DNA of 5,765 bases from Caldora sp. SIO3E6. Its GTDB lineage: Bacteria > Cyanobacteriota > Cyanobacteriia > Cyanobacteriales > Coleofasciculaceae. Each line of letters starts with the position of its first letter. Position 1 is the stretch's first letter. A program made the translations under genes and the position numbers. The notes under the pieces are model-generated. The model made no database searches and had not been told where the DNA came from. It saw nothing but the letters and a program-made list of their open reading frames with translations. The DNA is taken from assembly GCA_010672185.1 (NCBI GenBank), contig JAAHHL010000510.1:1-5765 (forward strand), given 5' to 3'. This document shows, one piece after another, positions 1-5,560 of the stretch.

Positions 1-1
1 T

Positions 2-61
2 AGCTCCCTCAGCTCCCTCAGCTCCCTCAGCTCCCTCAGCTCCCTCAGCTCCCTCAGCTCC
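2..61. repeat. 9-bp tandem repeat array (AGCTCCCTC; GAGCTGAGG-type on minus)
   Basis: Six perfect copies of AGCTCCCTC run from 2 to 55 and a degenerate partial copy (AGCTCC) follows at 56-61. The array reaches the window edge, so its full length is unknown. It begins about 5 nt after domain V on the intron strand, exactly where domain VI should start. The unit is purine-only apart from CT on the minus strand, so apart from the AGCT self-complement it has little capacity to form a hairpin. Confidence 0.95.
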
Positions 62-65
62 TTCA

Positions 66-99
66 AAGCCGTACATGAAACTTTCGCCTCATACGGCTC
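66..99 (-). ncRNA. Group II intron domain V (catalytic hairpin)
   Basis: Read on the minus strand, the 34 nt start GAGCCGT and end ACGGCTT. These arms form the lower helix with a terminal G-U. The upper helix ATGAGGC/GTTTCAT carries two G-U pairs and is closed by a GAAA tetraloop at 85-82. A two-base GT bulge on the 3' side separates the helices. This is the standard domain V architecture, with the AGC catalytic triad near the 5' side. It looks intact. The intron protein ends inside it: its TGA stop is at 91-89. Confidence 0.93.
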
Positions 100-1630
100 C
101 TAGATTCTCTGAGCCAGTAGGCTTGCTCCAATGGATTTGTTGGTGGCAGCTTTGGTGAACTGCCATTAGATTCTTAGGCTTCCAATTGTAGTGGTTTCCA
201 TCGATATGATGAAGGTGTACAGATTCGCCGTCTGAAAATTTTAATCCACAGTATCCACAGGAATGGTTTTGTCGGGTCAGAGCTTTGGCAGTATGATTAT
301 CATAGAGCGCGGTATTGCGTTTGCGACCGTAGACTAAATCTCCGTCATAAGGGGATTTATTCGCTTTAACCATTGCGTGCCCATTTTGTTTGTACCCTAC
401 TGCAGGGAATGCTTGGTTGCATAGTTCATTTGCTTGATAACGGTTCACTTTCTTTTCCTTTCGGAATTTTCTGTTTGCCGTTTTGCGCATGAACCATAAC
501 TTATCCCGAACACTGCTCATATCACACCATTTGTGATAGTTTCGCCATCCTCTTACAATAAGGGCTAACTTTTTAGCCTTAACCTTTGCACCATAATTCG
601 AGCTGTTAACCACGGCTTTAATCTTCTGACGTATTTTCCTATGGTTATCCACTGAGGGAGTGCAATGGAATTTTCCGTTGTACTTGACTCGCATATGCCA
701 GCCAAGGAAGTCAAATCCGTCTGTCGTTTTGGTTATTTTGGTCTTTTCTTTGCTGACTTCGAGACCTCGTTCCCTTAAGAATTCTTCCACTTTGGGTCGG
801 ATTTTCTCTGCGTCTTCTTCTGGTTTTACGAAGAGAACCATGTCATCCGCGTAGCGGACTGATGGGTGTATGTCTTCTATTCCGTCAAGTGCGATGTTGG
901 CGAGTAGTGGGCTGACCACTCCTCCCTGGGGTGTTCCTTTTTCAAGTTCATGAAATTCTGGGCGAATGCCAGCCTTTAAACATCTGAATATCCCCTTTTT
1001 CAGATTTGCTGGTGCTAACAGCCTATCCATGATGGATTTGTGGGAGATGCAGTCAAAACACTTTTTGATGTCTAGTTCGATGACCCTTTTTGTGATGCCA
1101 TTCTTCATCGAGTTTAAATTCTCGAATACGTATTTTTGGGCATCTTGCGCACTACGCCCAGTCCTAAACCCGTAACTTCGGGGGTGAAAGTTAGCTTCGT
1201 GCGCAGGTTCAAGGGCGTATTTAACTAGACATTGCCAGGCTCTATCAGCGATGGTTGGTATTTTCAACATTCGGGTTTTCCCATTCCTTTTTGGGATAGG
1301 TACTTCCCGGAGTCCGCTATGAAACCAGGTGTGGCCATAGTGGTTCAATGTTTCTACCAATTCGATTCGCTCGCGGTAATTCAGGTTTTCTTTTCCATCG
1401 ATACCGGCAGTGCGTTTTCCCTGATTTAATTGAGTCACTTGACGGACGGCCAAAAGTTGAGCTGAACGGGATTTCATAATCAGTTTTTGTAGAGACCTAA
1501 CTTTCTTATGGTCACCAGCTTGAACCGCTTTGTATACTCTCCGTTGTAGGCGGAATAAGTTTTGGCGGAGTTTCTTCCACTTCTGACTTTTCCATAGTTC
1601 GCTATATCTATAAGACATGCGTCTAACCAA
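89..1630 (-). CDS. ltrA: Group II intron-encoded reverse transcriptase/maturase with HNH endonuclease domain
   Basis: This multifunctional protein helps its host intron fold and splice, reverse-transcribes it, and nicks target DNA during retrohoming. The 513 residues contain the following in order. An N-terminal RT0/RT1 region has NQGKRTAGIDG at about 69-79. Palm motif ELDIKKCFD is at 185-193, with the first catalytic Asp at 187. GTPQGGVVSPLLANI is at 232-246. The catalytic YADD box is at 260-263. FDFLGWHMR is at 306-314. The maturase (X) domain spans roughly 325-400. The C-terminal HNH domain has CGYC at 458-461, HLHHIDGN at 472-479 and SCHQQIH at 494-500. All key residues are present and no frameshift is seen, so the protein looks functional. 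The first codon is TTG; an ATG four codons later (1618) is an equally good start, and neither has a strong ribosome binding site. The stop codon lies inside domain V of the ribozyme. The symbol is the generic family name. Confidence 0.95.
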   Translation of the reverse strand: MVRRMSYRYSELWKSQKWKKLRQNLFRLQRRVYKAVQAGDHKKVRSLQKLIMKSRSAQLLAVRQVTQLNQGKRTAGIDGKENLNYRERIELVETLNHYGHTWFHSGLREVPIPKRNGKTRMLKIPTIADRAWQCLVKYALEPAHEANFHPRSYGFRTGRSAQDAQKYVFENLNSMKNGITKRVIELDIKKCFDCISHKSIMDRLLAPANLKKGIFRCLKAGIRPEFHELEKGTPQGGVVSPLLANIALDGIEDIHPSVRYADDMVLFVKPEEDAEKIRPKVEEFLRERGLEVSKEKTKITKTTDGFDFLGWHMRVKYNGKFHCTPSVDNHRKIRQKIKAVVNSSNYGAKVKAKKLALIVRGWRNYHKWCDMSSVRDKLWFMRKTANRKFRKEKKVNRYQANELCNQAFPAVGYKQNGHAMVKANKSPYDGDLVYGRKRNTALYDNHTAKALTRQNHSCGYCGLKFSDGESVHLHHIDGNHYNWKPKNLMAVHQSCHQQIHWSKPTGSENLGAV

Positions 1631-1839
1631 GCTCTACGCTCGTTGAATATATTCTGAGAACCCGTGCCCAGTGGGTGAGCACATCTTACCCGACAGTGGG
1701 GATTAAGTCTGGCATAACTTACCGAGGCTACGACCGTTCCAACGGACCCATATTTTGCTGTCGTTTTTACTCGTTCCGTTTATCAGATTGCTATGACGAT
1801 AATGGTCAATCCAATTTGCCTATCCCCCTCTCGGAGATT

Positions 1840-1864
1840 GCAGTTATCTCATAAAAAACACTGC
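1840..1864 (-). ncRNA. EBS1 stem-loop of domain I
   Basis: On the minus strand, stem GCAGT/ACTGC (1864-1860 with 1844-1840) presents a 15-nt loop containing TTATGAG at 1854-1848. This heptamer pairs with CTCGTAA, the last seven bases of the 5' exon, with one G-U wobble. It is the expected EBS1 arrangement, which selects the insertion target and defines the 5' splice site. Confidence 0.8.
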
Positions 1865-1911
1865 GAGAGTAGAGGATGTATTCCACACGATTTTCCGCTC
1901 AGATTGTGGTG

Positions 1912-1917
1912 ACCTTG
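1912..1917 (-). ncRNA. EBS2 of domain I
   Basis: Minus-strand CAAGGT is perfectly complementary to ACCTTG, which lies directly upstream of IBS1 in the 5' exon. It precedes EBS1 in the intron by about 60 nt, in the expected order. Six Watson-Crick pairs in the right register make this a good EBS2 candidate. Confidence 0.75.
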
Positions 1918-2188
1918 TTAGACACTTTTTTAGGATTACTTAGACCATGTCGTCTCCTCTTTAGCGCCAGGGTACCTATCTGCATAAGTCCTGATTGCGC
2001 CCTGTTGCCAGCTTCACTCTACGGGTTGCCGCCCGCTCGGTGTGGCCAGATAGAGAGTCACCTGTCTCCTCAGTGGTGGGGCTTTCACCCACATCCGATA
2101 ATCAGTTAGGATTTTGGGTTTTATCCCGCGTATCCCCCTGGTCATACCTCTCTTTTCTCAAGAGACTCCTACCAGGAACGAGCCGCAC

Positions 2189-2201
2189 TTACGAGCAAGG
2201 T
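2189..2201 (-). other. Intron target site in the 5' exon (IBS2 plus IBS1)
   Basis: Minus-strand bases 2201-2196 (ACCTTG) are IBS2 and 2195-2189 (CTCGTAA) are IBS1. They are contiguous and end exactly at the predicted splice junction. They pair with EBS2 and EBS1 inside the intron, which fixes the 5' boundary and is consistent with insertion by retrohoming to a matching target. Confidence 0.78.
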
Positions 2202-2536
2202 GCGCCCGATGAGCGTATTGAGGCATATTTTCAACGCTGGTGTGGTTGGGTGAAAGGTGGGATTTCTGCTATTTTGCGAAAAATTGTTTTTCTTCACTCA
2301 GACCACCGAGTAAGCCAGCGCGCCTTGCTCTGCTTCTACAGGACTTCCATTTGTTTCGGCAGCGACGTACATCCCTATCTTGTGTCGGGTGCATCTGTTG
2401 AACCGCAGACGCGCTGATGTGCTACCTCCTTTCCTTCGATTGAGCGTGTTTTTGAAGGGGCGGTGGCGTCGCCCCGCGCCCTCCTTACCCCACCCCAATT
2501 CCAGGGTACACCTTTCCCTTTCTTTCCTCCTTCCTC
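2202..2536. other. Non-coding flank between the intron and the secreted-protein gene
   Basis: No credible gene was found here. The open frames on both strands are arginine- or proline-rich, lack family motifs and overlap other features. Visible content: an uninterrupted 28-nt pyrimidine tract at 2511-2538 just past the stop of the neighbouring gene (purine-only in its transcript), a GC-rich hairpin at 2457-2475, and a GGGTGAA...GGTGGGATTTCT motif at 2248-2267 that recurs inverted at the right end of the window. Confidence 0.6.
2457..2475. repeat. GC-rich inverted repeat
   Basis: GGGGCG (2457-2462) and CGCCCC (2470-2475) form a perfect 6-bp stem around a 7-nt loop. Just beyond it, CCGCGCCC at 2474-2481 is the inverse of GGGCGCGG at 2552-2559, so the two GC-rich patches could also pair with each other. 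There is no T-run on either side, so an intrinsic terminator is not supported, although a transcript 3' end here is possible. Confidence 0.5.
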
Positions 2537-2959
2537 TCAACCGCCCGCCGGGGGCGCGGCTCCGCGTGCGATACATTCGACTTCACTGTTAGAATTGCCA
2601 TAATTATTTACTGATACGCTGACCTCTGCCGTCAACCCATTGCCGTTGATGTCGAAATTATGCGTGCAGTTTGACGTATACTTTCCGCCTTCCACGGCCC
2701 ACCCTCCACATGGGAATTGGGCTGCATTGACACCGGGTAGCGTCATCGTTGCGTTTGCCGCGTTCGCTGGCATTCCAAATAAGTTGACGACCGACACATT
2801 GGCCGATACTGTTGTTTCATCTCCCTCAAAATTACAGGCTAGCTCCGATAGACTCGGTGCTGCCAGAGCTGGACCTGACATCACTAACCACATCGCGCAC
2901 ATTACGCTTATTAATGCCCTCGCACACCTTACCATCCTCTGCATTGACTTCCTTTCCAT
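2537..2959 (-). CDS. Small secreted protein of unknown function (signal peptide, four cysteines)
   Basis: I do not recognise the family. From the chosen start the protein is 140 residues. It has a basic N-terminus (MERKSMQRMVRCAR), a hydrophobic core (ALISVMCAMWLVMSG) and a signal peptidase I-type site (ALA then APSLSEL), so the mature part of about 107 residues should be exported to the periplasm or outside. The mature part is rich in Val, Asn, Ser and Thr with alternating strand-like segments (TVSANVSVVNL, AEVSVSVNN), which suggests a small beta-sandwich. Its four cysteines (LAC, PCG, NCT, ECI) could form two disulfides. The start is chosen because GGAG sits 8 nt before this ATG; an ATG 11 codons upstream (2992) has no clear site, and Met at 2944 (preceded by AGGAAG) is a further alternative. 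The last residues (RGAAPPAGG) are encoded by a GC-rich palindromic patch, so the C-terminus may be altered. It lies downstream of a sigma-factor gene on the same strand. Confidence 0.72.
   Translation of the reverse strand: MERKSMQRMVRCARALISVMCAMWLVMSGPALAAPSLSELACNFEGDETTVSANVSVVNLFGMPANAANATMTLPGVNAAQFPCGGWAVEGGKYTSNCTHNFDINGNGLTAEVSVSVNNYGNSNSEVECIARGAAPPAGG
2541..2570. repeat. GC-rich palindromic patch at the 3' end of the secreted-protein gene
   Basis: CGCGG/CCGCG (2555-2559 and 2562-2566) form an inverted repeat with a two-base centre, next to a CCGCCCGCCGGGGGC run. The patch is far richer in GC than the rest of the gene and encodes its last residues, Ala/Pro/Gly-rich and unlike the body of the protein. 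This looks like a dispersed palindromic repeat that extended or replaced the original 3' end; that origin is inferred. Confidence 0.45.
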
Positions 2960-2967
2960 TCGGCTTT

Positions 2968-2971
2968 CTCC
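2968..2971 (-). promoter_or_regulatory. Ribosome binding site deciding the start of the secreted protein
   Basis: Minus-strand GGAG lies 8 nt before the ATG at 2959. It favours that ATG over the in-frame ATG at 2992, which is preceded by CACCGGTCA. Confidence 0.55.
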
Positions 2972-3364
2972 GTTTTTTGTTTTTTTCTTCATTGACCGGT
3001 GCTACAAAAGTTCGTTCTGCCAGGACACCCCCTTGAATGGGGTGCTATGGTGCATGCGTTCTGGTTTTTGTTTCGGGCCCTGCGTAACTGACCCTTAACA
3101 TTGAGATACGGCGCAACACCCAAACGTGGACCCCTGTCTCTATCCTTTGTAGAACTATCTACTCCTCAGACGATTGTTGTCGTACTTTTCTGACTTTTGT
3201 TGGTCAGCACTACTTACCTCTACACTCTTGCCTATTAGGATTTTTCTTTCCGACTATCAAGGATCATGGAAATATGACTGGGGGATAACCCCCCCCGTTA
3301 CCTGCTTCCTTTGACATGCTTACTGTTAAAACCTATGAATATCCGTCCAACTCAACCAGTCGTC
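2972..3364. other. Intergenic/leader region between sigma factor and secreted-protein genes
   Basis: About 390 nt without a credible gene on either strand. It holds three inverted repeats: CACCCC/GGGGTG at 3026-3044 (6-bp stem, 7-nt loop), GTAGA/TCTAC at 3149-3162 (5-bp stem, 4-nt loop), and GGGGG/CCCCC around ATAA near 3281-3297 within a run of eight C. None is followed by a T-run on the transcribed strand, so no intrinsic terminator can be called. The two flanking genes could be one transcript with a long spacer or separate units. Confidence 0.5.
2991..3018 (-). promoter_or_regulatory. Possible ECF-type promoter before the secreted-protein gene
   Basis: On the minus strand AGAACGA (3018-3012), a 15-nt spacer and GTCAAT (2996-2991) resemble the GGAACTT-N15/16-GTC layout of promoters used by many ECF sigma factors. 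Transcription would start about 25 nt before the chosen ATG, leaving room for the GGAG site. The match is short and could be chance, and the specificity of the neighbouring sigma factor is unknown. Confidence 0.25.
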
Positions 3365-4618
3365 TTATCCGTCTTTCCTTAACCTCGAATTCCCAGCGAC
3401 TAATTCCGGATGCACAAAGCTCTTTTCTCTTGTCTGAAGTACAACCGGTTCAACTATATTAATCCAAGATCCTGCGCTCGCCCCTCCTCCTCCTTTCCAT
3501 CCCACACCCTGCATCAAACTCTGCCAAAAAACAGAAAGTATAGATAACCAAGGTGGATCTCTACTAACATTCACCTCATCAGTAATATTCACCCCAACGA
3601 TCGCCTTTAATCTCATCGACCGTTGAATACTTATAAATAAGGGAGCGGGTAAAGGAGAAAATAGAGAGATTTTCCCTGTGTAACGAAGATCGGTTTCTTC
3701 TTCACTAATGATCCGGACTCGATCTAACTTTCCTAAACCATCAACCGTCTCTGACTCCTCTACCTCTGGTTGTGATGGAGAAATAGAGCGATCGCCTGAG
3801 GTCGTAAGGTCATGGCAACTAAATGTAGCATTCTTATTGGAAACTGGTAGAACTTTAGCTATCTCACATTCAACCGATACAGTCTCCGACGACCATACAT
3901 TCTTATCCTCTGGCGACCTTATCTGCTGCTTTTCCCCATTTTCTTCTGGAGTAGGAGACTGACTCGACCCTGACATCTGTAGGGAGGAATGGTGGTTTGC
4001 CCCTACTTCCGACTCCGACTCTCGAAAATAGGCACTCAACTTCTCTTTAAGCTGTTTCCGTGCCAAAGATATCCGCTTGCAGACATTATCATAAGATATC
4101 CCTTGCTGTTCGGCAATTTCTGTATGGGAAAGCTCCCGATAAAAATGCAGAGTAAACGTCTCTCGAAACTTTTCCGGCAACTCAGCGATCGCTCCTCGTA
4201 TCCGTTCAGACCTCTCCTCTCTCTCCAGAACCGACTCTGGACATTCAACCGTTCCGGTAGTAATAACTTCCTCAGTATTCCCCACCCATTCAATACTGTC
4301 AACACCCACAGCACCACCAGAACGTTTGCGGATCAGATCGATGCAAAAATTACGAGTCACCTGATACAACCAAGCCTTTAAATTAGTAATTCTTTCCCCA
4401 AATTTTTGCACCTTTTCCCAAGCTTTTACCGTTGCCTGACTCAGAGCATCCTCGGCATCCATTGGGTTAAAATTCATTATCTTGAGACAGCAGCGATAAA
4501 GCTGGTCTCGACTTTCTTGCAATTGCTGCCAAAACTGAGAGAGAATATGGGAGCGATCGCTCTGTGTCCCAGCATGATCCATTAAGTTTCGTCTTGTAGT
4601 TGCAGTCCTGAAGGTCAT
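3365..4618 (-). CDS. ECF-type RNA polymerase sigma factor with long C-terminal extension
   Basis: This protein should direct RNA polymerase to a specific promoter set (sigma-70 superfamily, group 4/ECF-like). Of 417 residues, region 2 lies at about 36-100: DAEDALSQATVKAWEKVQKF at 54-73 and AWLYQVTRNFCIDLIRKR at 82-99, the core-binding and -10 recognition parts. Region 4 lies at about 141-195, with ELPEKFRETFTLHFY and the helix-turn-helix SHTEIAEQQGISYDNVCKR at 164-182. Region 3 is lacking, as in ECF factors. The rest, about 220 residues, is unusual. There is a Ser/Glu-rich, probably disordered linker (about 200-295), then a segment with strand-like and hydrophobic stretches (TGKISLFSPLPAPLFISI at 314-331; WLSILSVFWQSLMQGVGW at 357-374). 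It has no clear transmembrane helix and no domain I recognise. ECF proteins are usually about 200 residues. Start: ATG at 4618 has a weak upstream signal, and Met13 (4582) is an alternative. No anti-sigma gene is adjacent. Three HIP1 sites fall inside the gene. Confidence 0.9.
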   Translation of the reverse strand: MTFRTATTRRNLMDHAGTQSDRSHILSQFWQQLQESRDQLYRCCLKIMNFNPMDAEDALSQATVKAWEKVQKFGERITNLKAWLYQVTRNFCIDLIRKRSGGAVGVDSIEWVGNTEEVITTGTVECPESVLEREERSERIRGAIAELPEKFRETFTLHFYRELSHTEIAEQQGISYDNVCKRISLARKQLKEKLSAYFRESESEVGANHHSSLQMSGSSQSPTPEENGEKQQIRSPEDKNVWSSETVSVECEIAKVLPVSNKNATFSCHDLTTSGDRSISPSQPEVEESETVDGLGKLDRVRIISEEETDLRYTGKISLFSPLPAPLFISIQRSMRLKAIVGVNITDEVNVSRDPPWLSILSVFWQSLMQGVGWKGGGGASAGSWINIVEPVVLQTREKSFVHPELVAGNSRLRKDG

Positions 4619-4887
4619 AAAAAATGAAATTGGCTTTGTCCTTGTTGATTAGAGTATGGACAAATTCTTATTTCGTTCCTCTCTCCTTACACTCTTAAAA
4701 CAAGTGTCAAACACCAATTTTTGTATTTTTCGAGTTAGCACTAATTTTTTTGCTCGGATCGCGTTGGCATCAATATTTTATGGCCAGTAATTTGCTGGTC
4801 ATTGGCTATTATGCTTGGGCTGGTCATCTCACCTCTCCAAGCACGGCGCGATCGCTAGCTCACAAGTGCGATTGCTGGGAGTGCAAG
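4619..4887. other. Upstream region of the sigma-factor gene; no gene seen
   Basis: This stretch is AT-rich close to the sigma start. On the minus strand there is a TTGACA at 4710-4705, but no acceptable -10 box at the right spacing. An ACACT/AGTGT inverted repeat lies at 4689-4707 and overlaps it. GGAACGAA...GTC at about 4680-4660 loosely resembles the motif upstream of the secreted gene, with a shorter spacer. A plus-strand open frame from about 4750 leads in frame into the hisI remnant but its own first 45 residues match nothing I know. Confidence 0.5.
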
Positions 4888-5050
4888 ATCTCAGTAGAAC
4901 AGGTTGAGGAAGGTTTGTTACTTGCCCCCAAATTTGTTACTTGCCCCCAAATTTGATGCCAATGGTTTGATTCGAGTAGTTATAGCAGATGTCAATACTG
5001 GTGAAGTACTGATGCTGGGCTATATGAACGAAGAGGCGTTAGTGCGATCA
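4888..5050 (+). pseudogene. hisI: hisI fragment (phosphoribosyl-AMP cyclohydrolase), frameshifted and truncated
   Basis: HisI opens the purine ring of phosphoribosyl-AMP in histidine synthesis. Plus-strand frame 3 of the local repeat encodes LAPKFDANGLIRVVIADV then NTGEVLMLGYMNEEAL (to about 5041), which is clearly the conserved N-terminal part of HisI (family pattern DANGLIPVVVQD...TGEVLMLAYMNEEAL). The preceding SVEQVEEGLLLAPKF, in another frame, continues this homology upstream. The two frames are separated by a 19-bp tandem duplication; removing one copy would join them into one reading frame. After NEEALVRS the homology stops and palindromic repeat DNA follows, so the remaining catalytic and zinc-binding parts are absent. 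Only about 50 residues of a protein of over 110 (or over 200 if HisIE) remain. There is no plausible start codon with a ribosome binding site. A functional copy must lie elsewhere if the organism makes histidine. Confidence 0.85.
4914..4955 (+). repeat. 19-bp tandem duplication inside the hisI remnant
   Basis: TTACTTGCCCCCAAATTTG occurs at 4918-4936 and again at 4937-4955, with TTTG also preceding the first copy. The unit is not a multiple of three, so it shifts the frame between the upstream and downstream hisI parts. The copies are identical, which suggests a fairly recent slippage event. Confidence 0.93.
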
Positions 5051-5084
5051 GCAAGAGCCGCAGTGCTTCGCGAGCGCAGATCTT

Positions 5085-5115
5085 GTAGGGTGCGAAAACG
5101 TGCGTGTAACGCACC
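5085..5115. repeat. TAGGGTGCG...CGCACC palindromic repeat
   Basis: GGTGCG (5089-5094) and CGCACC (5110-5115) form a 6-bp stem in the context GTAGGGTGCG ... GTAACGCACCA. From recall, sequences of this form are dispersed in many copies in cyanobacterial genomes. It follows directly on the point where hisI homology ends. A second GTAACGCACC half appears at 5220-5229. Confidence 0.65.
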
Positions 5116-5148
5116 ACACTGGATGACATGCCACTTAAACAATTCCCC

Positions 5149-5165
5149 AGCTCACCCCGTGAGCT
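5149..5165. repeat. Perfect 7-bp hairpin
   Basis: AGCTCAC (5149-5155), loop CCC, GTGAGCT (5159-5165). The stem is perfect and tight. ATTTACC follows on the plus strand, so a rho-independent terminator is not clearly supported. Confidence 0.6.
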
Positions 5166-5203
5166 ATTTACCACACCCCACACCCTGTCTTCTTTTGTGC
5201 ATT

Positions 5204-5224
5204 GTTGCCTCACAGTGAGGTAAC
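5204..5224. repeat. 21-bp near-perfect palindrome
   Basis: CCTCAC (5208-5213) and GTGAGG (5215-5220) are symmetric about A5214. The symmetry extends outwards through a G-T mismatch to GTT/AAC at 5204-5206 and 5222-5224, giving nine complementary pairs plus one wobble. It may be an operator-like site or part of a dispersed repeat. Confidence 0.55.
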
Positions 5225-5229
5225 GCACC

Positions 5230-5560
5230 GAAAACTTATTCTCTCAATCTCCAACGTTTCTTCTTCCAGTCAGCCTTGCGGTCGAGTGGGAGAGCTAAAC
5301 CTCATCTGGATAACGAATTATCAAATTGCTTCAATAACTACTCGGATTGTTCACATATTTCTGAATCCTTGTACCAATAGCACAGTATGTCCAGTGAATA
5401 TCAAGTCCGTTTCAATATATATGTGCGCACATTTTCCCATTGTAAAATGGTAGCAAAAAATAAGTTCACGTATCAACTCCGTTCTAGATCCCTTGCTCCT
5501 TGAGTGCGAGATATAGCAAAAGGCGACCGGGCAGAAGGGGTGAGCGAAAAAAAGGGTGGG
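5230..5560. other. Unassigned intergenic DNA
   Basis: About 330 nt with no credible gene on either strand. Open frames are short, lack recognisable motifs and lack ribosome binding sites. A small CCATT/AATGG inverted repeat lies near 5437-5451. The sequence becomes purine-rich after about 5530, leading into the array. Confidence 0.5.

Larger units (their letters stand above)
1..2188 (-). mobile_element. Group II intron (retroelement) with its encoded protein; 3' end unresolved
   Basis: This is a self-splicing ribozyme and retroelement. On the minus strand it begins GTGCG at 2188, the usual bacterial group II 5' end (GUGYG). About 560 nt of structured non-coding sequence follow, then a reverse transcriptase ORF, then a recognisable domain V at 99 to 66. 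The 5' boundary is supported independently because two loop sequences in domain I pair with the 13 bases just before it. The protein type (RT, maturase, HNH) and overall organisation fit the cyanobacterial/bacterial IIB introns with HNH-bearing proteins; the exact subclass is inferred. The 3' boundary cannot be placed: domain VI, which carries the branch-point A, is not visible, and a 9-bp repeat array occupies its place up to the window edge. At least 2.1 kb lie in the window. No reading frame appears to be interrupted upstream. Confidence 0.9.
1631..2188 (-). ncRNA. Group II intron ribozyme 5' part (domains I to III and start of IV)
   Basis: These 558 nt lie between the intron 5' end and the protein start, about the length expected for domains I to III. 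The stretch holds no convincing gene on either strand. Visible elements are the GTGCG 5' end at 2188-2184, an EBS1 hairpin near 1864-1840, and an EBS2 site at 1917-1912. Subdomain boundaries were not modelled. Plus-strand open frames here (for example around 1876-2109) are reverse-complement shadows of the ribozyme. Confidence 0.85.

Noticed and set aside
1995..2417. Plus-strand open frame of 140 codons across the intron 5' end
   Set aside because: It runs across the intron/exon boundary on the opposite strand and its first half is ribozyme sequence. The exon part (to 2417) has no recognisable family motif.
2298..2576. Minus-strand open frame of 92 codons overlapping the end of the secreted-protein gene
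   Set aside because: The composition is arginine-rich low complexity from a purine tract and GC-rich repeats, with no family signal; it overlaps the better supported gene in another frame.
2640..3098. Plus-strand open frame antisense to the secreted-protein gene
   Set aside because: The opposite strand has a signal peptide, ribosome binding site and sensible composition; this frame is its shadow.
3277..3303. Intrinsic terminator after the sigma gene (GGGGG/CCCCC hairpin)
   Set aside because: The stem is followed by CAGTCATATT on the transcribed strand, not a T-run; reported only as an inverted repeat.
3708..4381. Plus- and minus-strand frames inside the sigma-factor gene
   Set aside because: They are shadows of a gene with clear sigma region 2 and region 4 motifs.
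4682..4710. TTGACA as a -35 box of a housekeeping promoter for the sigma gene
   Set aside because: The hexamer is perfect but no acceptable -10 sequence lies 16 to 18 nt downstream on the minus strand.
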